NCBI GenBank assembly: GCA_009192285.1
Contig: CM018604.1
Coordinates: forward strand, 4,745,746 to 4,809,745
DNA from: Morchella semilibera
Taxonomy: Eukaryota; Ascomycota; Pezizomycetes; Pezizales; Morchellaceae
Length of the DNA: 64,000 nt
Direction of reading: 5' to 3'
The position numbers were made by a program, and so were the translations under genes. Shown piece after piece: positions 57,607 through 64,000 of the stretch; position 1 is the first letter of the stretch; every line of letters begins with the position of its first letter. Under the pieces are notes generated by a model. The model was not told the origin of the DNA. It worked only from the letters and a program-made list of their open reading frames with translations, and searched no databases.

Positions 57607-58379
57607 TGTGACGGAGTAACCCGACGCAATGACTCATCAGCAAGACTTCATTTGTCTCCTGATGTCTCCTGAGCCTCAGGAGACTCAAAAAATATGCGGA
57701 GGTCTCAGGAGACTCTCAGGAGACCTGGGAGACTGTTGGGAGACTCCAGTAATAAGTTGAGTTTGCTGATGGAAGAAGATGACAATGATGACACAGAAGG
57801 ACTCGAGGAGAACAGCCTAAGCGACGAGGAGACCGACGAAGACAAGGTCAACACCGGGCAGGCACAAGCACAGGCACCAGCAAAGGCAAGGGCAAGGGCA
57901 AAGGCACAAGAGTGCAGGGCAGGGAGAGTGAGGACCGAATGAACCTCAATGAGAACGATGAGAGGTACTATGGATTTCCTCTTTCTAGAGGACAGAGTCT
58001 TTGGTACAAGAAGCTATGGCTTAGAAATAAGAGTAGATTCCTATGTACCGAGATGACAGGAAGACGAGACAAAGAGAAAAGAAAGAAAGAACTAAGGAAA
58101 ACATTTCTCCCCGCTATTTAACACTTCTCCTCCACCAGTCCGCTATGACTCATACTTTCGCTCATAGAGCTTCATAGAAACCTATCGCTACCATACCTTG
58201 TATCCCTCCCCACCATCTCCGCTATTTACATTACCAATCCATTATGCCATCGAACCTCATAGAACCCAATGACGACACCTCCCTCTTAAAACCCTCCTTC
58301 TCCATTTAACTTCTCTTCATTAGTTACATCAATACTTCGTCTACCAAATCCCCGGGACTAATGCCAAGACACCGGGACA
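57607..58379 (-). mobile_element. LTR, Ty3/gypsy family, interrupted by a small element
   Basis: Reverse-oriented LTR (TGTGACGGAGTAACCC..CCGGGACA on the plus strand). A CATCAGCAA element (57635-57771) splits it near its first 25 bases. It abuts the preceding LTR head to head without a matching target duplication, which suggests rearrangement. Confidence 0.85.
57635..57771 (+). mobile_element. CATCAGCAA inverted-repeat element, copy 4 (137 bp), inside an LTR
   Basis: Same start, end and length as copies 1 and 3. Comparison with uninterrupted LTRs (for example 39188-39215) shows the insertion point directly. A few extra bases (TGACT) precede CATCAG, and no duplication is evident. Confidence 0.8.
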
Positions 58380-58452
58380 ACTGGCTGTGTTCCTCGAGCT
58401 ACCTTACTTCATCATTGTTATCTGTCACGTTGTGTCCGGGTACTCTGTCACA
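58380..58452 (+). mobile_element. LTR 3'-end fragment, Ty3/gypsy family
   Basis: About 70 bp matching the last part of a forward LTR (CTCGAG..ACTCTGTCACA), strongly diverged. Confidence 0.6.
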
Positions 58453-59137
58453 GGAGCACAGTCTGCCCAACGAGAACACTGACTTAGGCAAAGACACTAT
58501 CAGACAGGCACAAGCAAAAGCACCAGCGAGGGCAAAGACAAGGGCAGAGGCAAAAGGGCAAAGGGCCGAAGAAGTGAGGACAAGATAGACTTCAACGTAA
58601 ACGACGAGAGGAACTGTGGTCTTCCTCATTTTACCAAAGGAAGGTTTCGAGGTACTCGTAAGCCATGGCTTGGTAATAGGACTATATTACTATGTAGAAA
58701 AATAACAGGAAGATGAGATAGAGAAGAAAGAAAGAAAAGAACAAAGGAAAACATCTATCTCCGCTATTTAACATTCTTCCCCGCCAGTCTAATATGACTC
58801 ATACTTCAACTCATGGAAACCCATGGAAATTGATAGCAACCACACCTTGCATTCATCCCCTCTATCGTAACAATTCCTATTACCAATTCTTTATGCTACC
58901 AAAACCTGTAGAAACTAGTGACGACATCCTCACCTCATTCCAACCCCTTCTCGCTTAACATAACTCCATGCACATCAGCAAACTCAACTTCTCACTGGAG
59001 TCTCCCAACAGTCTCTCAGGTCTCCTGAGAGTCTCCTGAGACCCAGGAGACATCAGGAGACAAATGAAGTCTTGCTGATGCATTACAACAACGCTTTGAC
59101 TACCGTGTCCTCGGGATCGATTCCAAGACGTCGAGAC
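58453..59137 (-). mobile_element. Diverged LTR, Ty3/gypsy family, reverse orientation
   Basis: Eroded reverse LTR with the usual purine-rich block (GGCACAAGCAAAAGCACCAG) and family end (AAGACGTCGAGACA). It is interrupted by a short CATCAGCAA element at 58974-59080. Confidence 0.75.
58974..59080 (-). mobile_element. CATCAGCAA inverted-repeat element, copy 5 (107 bp), inside an LTR
   Basis: Reverse orientation, short size class. It starts CATCAGCAAACTCAAC and ends AAGTCTTGCTGATG. It lacks one inner GGAGAC block compared with the 137-bp copies. Confidence 0.78.
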
Positions 59138-59164
59138 AGTGTTGTTGTAATGTCTCCAAATAAA

Positions 59165-59803
59165 TAGGGATATTGTTGAAATAGGCAGTAGCATAACGGT
59201 TCAGGAAGGGGTGCAAGATATCATTGATCTAACGCTAGAAGGTGCCAGGGGCATTTGTCAATCCAAAAGGCATTACCAAATATTTTTGCGTTCTAAAAGC
59301 TATTTTCCATTCATCCCCCCCTTGATCCAGATTTGATTATATTCCCAACGTAAGTCCAGCTTGATAAAATAATGAGCTCGTGCCAGGTTGTCCATGGTTT
59401 CCGGTGTAAAGGGAAAGGGGTATCTATCTTCAACTGTAATGACATTCAATTTCTGATAATCCACACATAGACGTCAAGACCCATCCGCCTTCTTGACGAA
59501 TAATACAGGAGCATCCACTGGAGAACTCGTGGAATGAAGGGATCCTTGCTTCAAGTTATCGGCCAAATAGTCTCTCAACGCCTTCAACCCCTCCATCGAT
59601 ATACTATACATAGGGCCAAAAGAGAGCATCATCCGTTCCTGTAATTTAATTTCATGATCATAGGGACGGTGCGGTGGTAACTGAGATGAATTGGCTTCAT
59701 CGAACTGTTGTCAAAATTGTTAATAATCTATCGGAATCTTCCATTAGGGTTGACAGGCATTTCCAATATTTTATTAACAGCTTATAGAGTAGTAGAATAA
59801 ACT
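59165..59803 (-). mobile_element. Ty3/gypsy reverse-transcriptase fragment
   Basis: Reverse-oriented, diverged piece of the pol region around the reverse transcriptase of the same family, without LTRs attached. A broken fossil with several breaks. It ends where a forward LTR starts at 59804. Confidence 0.75.
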
Positions 59804-60146
59804 TGTCCCAGTGTCTTGGCATCTGTCTCGATAGTTCAGTAGGCGATGCATAGTTGTGGATGTTAGGGTAATATTAAGCGAGGGTGGGGAGCGCGAGGTG
59901 GAGGTTGTCGTCATTGAGTTCTGGGAGATTCGATGGCGTGATGGATTGGTAATGTAGAATAGCGGAGATGGTGGGGAGGATTACGAGGTGTGGTAGCGAT
60001 GGGTTTCTATGGGGTTCTATAAGCGAAAGTGTAAATTATAGCGGACTAGTGGAGGAGGTGTGTTAAATAGCGGGGATAGATGTTTTCCTTAGTTCTTTCT
60101 TTCTTTCCTCTCTGTCTCGTCTTCCTGTTATCTCGGTACATAGGAA
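59804..60146 (+). mobile_element. LTR 5' part, Ty3/gypsy family, split by a Helitron
   Basis: Starts TGTCCCAGTGTC and runs to TACATAGGAA. The normal continuation (TCTACTCC) is replaced by the Helitron end at 60147, so the rest of this LTR should lie beyond the window's right edge. Confidence 0.88.
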
Positions 60147-60161
60147 CTAGGGGTTGGCCAC

Positions 60162-60175
60162 CTCGCGACCGCGAG
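60162..60175 (-). other. Helitron 3'-terminal hairpin
   Basis: Perfect 6-bp stem CTCGCG/CGCGAG with a 2-base loop, 11 bases from the terminal CTAG at 60147-60150. This is the structure thought to end rolling-circle transposition. Confidence 0.88.
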
Positions 60176-60334
60176 TTGCATATATTTGGGTAAGAATTTA
60201 TTCTTAAATCATACAATATACAGAATACAGAAATTAGATAGAAAAAAAATGCTGAAAAAAAAAATACAAAGTTAACAATACTACCCTGTTCTACCATCCA
60301 ATCCAATCTTTGAAAATTATTCAGGCGATCTATT

Positions 60335-60839
60335 CTGTAGTTAGTCATGTCGTTTCGGAGAGTAGAGGAAAGGAGGGATTCACTTACTTTTTGTTAGTCG
60401 GTAGAATATATTTGGCCTACACCAATTCCGTAAAGTATACGCATTACCTATGATTGTGTTAGTAATAGTTAATAAAAATACTGGAAATAGATACATACCG
60501 TATTCTACAAAAACCTCCAACTGCCTTCAATACAAACTCTACCAAACAGAGGCTGTCCGTCCACTATATTTATATTAGTAACACCGAATAATAATACTTA
60601 AGCTTGATACATACCGTTTCCCAGAAATCCATCGGCTACCTCCAATACCTATTCCACCAAGTACAACTAATGTCGAGATCCTGTAAATTTGTTAGTAAAT
60701 AGTTAATCATAATAGGAATTCACCTACCATCCTGTACCACGATTCCGCCCTAATGACATACACTACCAATCATATTCCACCGCAAATAATCTAGAATTGT
60801 TAGTATAAAGCGAAGCTGAAATGCAATAACATTACTTAC
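60335..60839 (-). other. Array of five evenly spaced intron-like units
   Basis: On the minus strand, five stretches have a good donor, a branch motif (ACTAAC/ACTAAT) and an AG acceptor: 60839-60791 (GTAAGT), 60727-60681 (GTAGGT), 60614-60564 (GTATGT), 60498-60448 (GTATGT) and 60387-60335 (GTAAGT). Lengths are 47-53 nt and the starts lie 110-117 bases apart. The exon-like spacers are 60-66 nt and share loosely a GGTGGAATAGGTATTGGAGG-like phrase. The spacers are not open in one consistent frame. The array lies between the helicase stop and the Helitron 3' hairpin. Confidence 0.65.
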
Positions 60840-60954
60840 CGCCTTTGAGTAACATTATAATAGAACTCTACCCAATACGACAACTGAATAATATAAGACC
60901 CAAGTGAAATAAAAGAAAATACAACGCATACAAAGATAAGAAAACAACAATAAT

Positions 60955-63900
60955 TTATAACAATACTTCTGGATATACCACATTTTCAGTCTGTGACCCC
61001 CGTTCCTCTGTTTGCAATACCCTTAACCCTTCGATATTGGTAACCCTTGATAATGCCACATACAATTGCCCATCAGAAAATGGTGCGGACCGCAAATCAA
61101 CTCCTACAACATCCAATGACTGCCCTTGGGACTTGTTTACCGACATAGCAAAGCACAATCGAATAGGAAATTGCCTCCTTGTTAGGATGAATGGCAGTTC
61201 CTTTTCGTTGGTTGATAGCTTTATTCTTGGAATAACCTTAACATGCCCATCAAAATCTCCGCCTAAGATCCTAGCCTCAATACACCGCTGCTCGAGTCGG
61301 GTGATAGTCATTCGCGTTCCGTTACATAAACCTTGTTTTGGATAAAGATTTCTTAGAAGGATCACTGGAGCTCCTATTTTTAATTTCAGGTTGGAGGGCG
61401 GTATCGAGGCGGGATTCAAGCTCTGGAGATATTCAACAGGCAACGCATTGGCTTCTTCCTCAGAATTATCAAGACTAATAGCATCAACCGCATAGTGATT
61501 ATGTACTTCGCCTGGTAACTGCCCAAGAACTATATCATTAAACTCTGCAACAGTATCATTACGCATCGCAAGGATTGCTCTCCCTAAAAATGCCTGATGG
61601 TTTACACCTGCACCTCTAACCAAGTCAGGGGGAAAAACATGGTGACAGAGATCTAAGACCGTATTACACCGCTGGATGAATGGGGGAAGATTTATAACCC
61701 CTTGCCACAAACGTTCATGGGACATAAGACTAAGCCAACTTCCGAACTCATTATTTTCTCTACCACTACGCACCCTCATATTGATCCTGAGACGAAGCAG
61801 TTCAAAGCGTGGCCACAGAATCGACCGCTGAAAACATGCTTCAACTGTTGACACCGGTTGCCTCTTGGGACTACTGTGACGGAGTAACCCGACGCAAAGA
61901 AGAAGATGACAATGATGACGCAGAGGGACCCGAGGAGCAAAGTGTACTCGACGAGGGGGCCGATGAAGACAGGGACAACGCCGAGTAGGCACAAGCACCG
62001 GCACCGGCGAAGACAAAGGCAAGAGCAAGGGCACAAGAGCACAGAGCAGGGAGGATGAGGACCGAAGGGACCTCAACGAGAACGATGAGAGATACTATGA
62101 GTTTCCTCTTGTCAGAGGAGCGAGTCTTTGGTACGAGAGGCTATGGCTTTAGAAATAGGAGTAGATTCCTATGTACCGAGATAACAGGAAGACGAGACAG
62201 AGAAGAAAGAAAGAAAGAACTAAGGAAAACATCTATCCCCGCTATTTAACACACCTCCTCCACTAGTCCGCTATGACTCACACCCTTGCTCATAGAACCT
62301 CATAGAAACCCGTCGCTACCACACCTCGTAATCCTCCCCACTATCTCCGCTATTCTACATTACCAATCCATCACGCCATCGAACCTCCTAGAACCTAATG
62401 ACGACAGCCTCCACCTCGTACTCCCCACTCTCGCTTATCATTACCTTAGCAACCACAATCGTGCATCGCCTACCGAACTGTCGGGACGACTGCCAAGACG
62501 CCGGGACAACTACTGGAAGAATCTGTGCGAAATCACCACCAAGAATGATTGGGATACCACCAAATAATGCATCATCCCCGGAACCACATACATCATTAAG
62601 TGTTCTATTAACTGCCTCGAAGCAGTATTTATGCTGCATCGGTACCTCATCCCAAATTATAAGCGCAGTCTGCTTGAGCAAACCGGCTAAGATGCTATTC
62701 CGACTAATATTGCATACCGATGTTTCTTTTATATTGATTGGAATTTTGAACCGAGAGTGTGATGTGCGGCCACCTGGGAGAAGCTGTGCGGCAATTCCAG
62801 AGGAAGCAACACAAAGAACAATTTTCTCTTGAGAACGAAAGTGATTACACAATGCTTTATACAAAAACGTCTTTCCTGTTCCCGCTGGTCCTTGAAGAAA
62901 AAATTGTCCAGATCCTGTATTACTAACTGTCTCAATGATCTTATTGAAACATTCCAGTTGATCATCATTTAGTTGTAGCACCCGTTCAAGTCGTAGCGTT
63001 TCCTCCACACCCCAGTCGTAATTTAGTTCTGCAGCAATCATTTCATTCCCAGCAGATCGATTCCAATCAAATGTATACCCCGGTAGCCCAAAGTCGGAAA
63101 GATTCTTATTAGAATCTGCAAGCATGCGAGCGATAAGGTACAACCCATAATCAAGATGGGGGTCCAGGAAATCAGCTGGAACATTGAGAAAAGAGTTATT
63201 CCGTAACGTACTTGGTAGATCATCACATATATTTGGCGCGAATTGATTCCACAGAGCAATAGGATCGGTTACATCTCCAAAAAGAATTGCTGTCGAAAAG
63301 AGGGTACGTAGTGAGGACCCGCTTGAGAATATAACTGCCTCATTGAAGCATTGTATCCACTCCTGATCATCATCCAATAAACCGAGAGCAATACAGGCAG
63401 CTTTGAAAGTTGGTTGAAGAATATTATTGATTGTTCTCAATGTTCGAAAGATTTGGCACCCCGTACGACCGTCAGTAACAAACGCAGATAATATTTTTCC
63501 CCCATCATAGGATTACAGTGATAAATCCGACCAATAGCAGTTCCTTGCTTACGCCTGCACCATCTTCTCGAGTGGCTATTATAAGTAAAATGAGCGGGAA
63601 ACTCGTGATAGAGATATTGTCTACCATCTTCATTCTCAGTGTTATACTGAAAATGAGCCATAAGTGTTGAACGTGTTCTATCCATCAGTTGCAACAGTTC
63701 TTCATGAGTAGCATTAGCATTATAAACGATTGGTTGCTCTCCTGGTAAGTGAATAGCCAGATGAGTAACAGATGGTTGTTCCTCATGCATAGCGTATTCA
63801 AACAGTCTCCAAACAGCTTCAGTCGGTCCAATATAGCGGCCTTGGAGATACCGCTGCACCTCATCTAGTTCCCCACCAACTTGCAGAGTTGTACGGTCAG

Positions 63901-64000
63901 ATCCTTTATATATATATTTGTGTATATATTTTATAGCTTGTACTGAGGCGCAAACCTCCACATTGATATGTGCCTTATACCGCCAGGACAGATATGGGTT
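60955..64000 (-). pseudogene. Helitron Rep-helicase gene (partial, interrupted)
   Basis: Minus-strand reading enters from the right edge (NPYLSWRYKAHINVEV, IKYIHKYIYKGSD, the linker after the Rep domain), then GRIYHCNPMMGEKYYLRLLL. The Pif1-type helicase follows with Walker A GPAGTGKTFLYKAL, Walker B LIIWDEVPM, GGDFAQILPVV, then after the solo LTR NKSQGQSLDVVGVDL and YVALSRVTNIEGL, ending at 60955. Breaks: a one-base loss at about 63438 (SFEH then LRTINN in another frame), a frame change near 61850, and the 634-bp LTR. The Rep domain itself lies outside the window. Confidence 0.9.
61875..62508 (-). mobile_element. Solo LTR inside the Helitron helicase gene
   Basis: 634 bp, reverse orientation, with the perfect target duplication ACTAC at 61870-61874 and 62509-62513. 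It is close in sequence to the LTRs of the young element, so the insertion is fairly recent and later than the Helitron. Confidence 0.93.

Larger units (their letters stand above)
60147..64000 (-). mobile_element. Helitron (rolling-circle transposon), 3' part; 5' end outside window
   Basis: Read on the minus strand, the element ends in CTAG next to a T of the target, as Helitrons do. The terminal hairpin CTCGCG-GT-CGCGAG lies 11 bases inside. The single large gene encodes a Rep-helicase protein that runs off the window edge. The insertion is between A and T of an LTR. A solo LTR (61875-62508) later interrupted the helicase part, and at least two frame changes in the gene show the copy is no longer autonomous. 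Confidence 0.9.

Noticed and set aside
61776-62076. Apparent extension of the helicase frame into an N-terminal RSLRSSSSLL segment
   Set aside because: That segment is LTR sequence read through from the insertion, not helicase.
1-64000. tRNA, rRNA or snRNA genes
   Set aside because: I looked for conserved boxes and cloverleaf arms on both strands and saw no convincing candidate. A tRNAscan or Infernal run would be decisive.

Overview
The window looks like chromosomal DNA of a filamentous ascomycete (Pezizomycotina). The genes have short introns (about 46-97 nt) with GT..AG ends. They encode fungal-type products: CAF-1 large subunit, vacuolar aminopeptidase I, a PTH11-type rhodopsin-domain protein, a berberine-bridge-like FAD oxidase, a fungal HNH protein, ICln and an F-box protein. 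The load of Ty3/gypsy LTR elements, pogo/Fot transposons, MITEs and a Helitron fits a repeat-rich genome such as those of truffle-like Pezizomycetes, but nothing in the sequence fixes the species.

Left part (1-38 kb) is a gene-sparse host region. In order: CAF-1 subunit (4244-6262, +); F-box/LRR-like protein (7672-10285, +); single-pass membrane protein (12471-14720, +); aminopeptidase I (16379-18141, -); a complete-looking pogo/Fot element inserted about 200 bp upstream of that start codon (18343-20219); PTH11-like receptor (22531-23925, -); a broken FAD oxidase gene (26911-28831, +); HNH-nuclease protein (31230-32751, +); a 100-residue membrane peptide (34359-34661, -); ICln (36480-37310, +). 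Most of these models were assembled here by matching splice sites and intron phases between open frames. The intergenic DNA is strikingly rich in the palindrome TACATGTA: at least 23 copies, all left of 36.1 kb.

Right part (38-64 kb) is a nest of mobile elements of different ages. It holds a degraded Ty3/gypsy chromovirus copy starting at 40829. That copy was interrupted by two solo LTRs and then by a young, whole-looking element of the same family (47064-53310, target duplication ATTTG). Several further LTRs lie on both strands. A small inverted-repeat family not recognised here has five copies in two size classes (137 and 107-108 bp). A Helitron, whose 3' end is at 60147, inserted into one LTR and was later hit by a solo LTR (61875-62508); its 5' end lies beyond the window. 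Between 53.6 and 57.0 kb an island holds two unknown genes, a pogo-type MITE and pogo transposase remnants.

The host genes show no operon-like relation. They serve separate roles: chromatin assembly, vacuolar proteolysis, signalling, ubiquitin targeting, and snRNP/methylosome assembly. The observations most worth following up are the TACATGTA enrichment, the CATCAGCAA inverted-repeat family with decayed relatives, and a regular array of five intron-like units downstream of the Helitron helicase.
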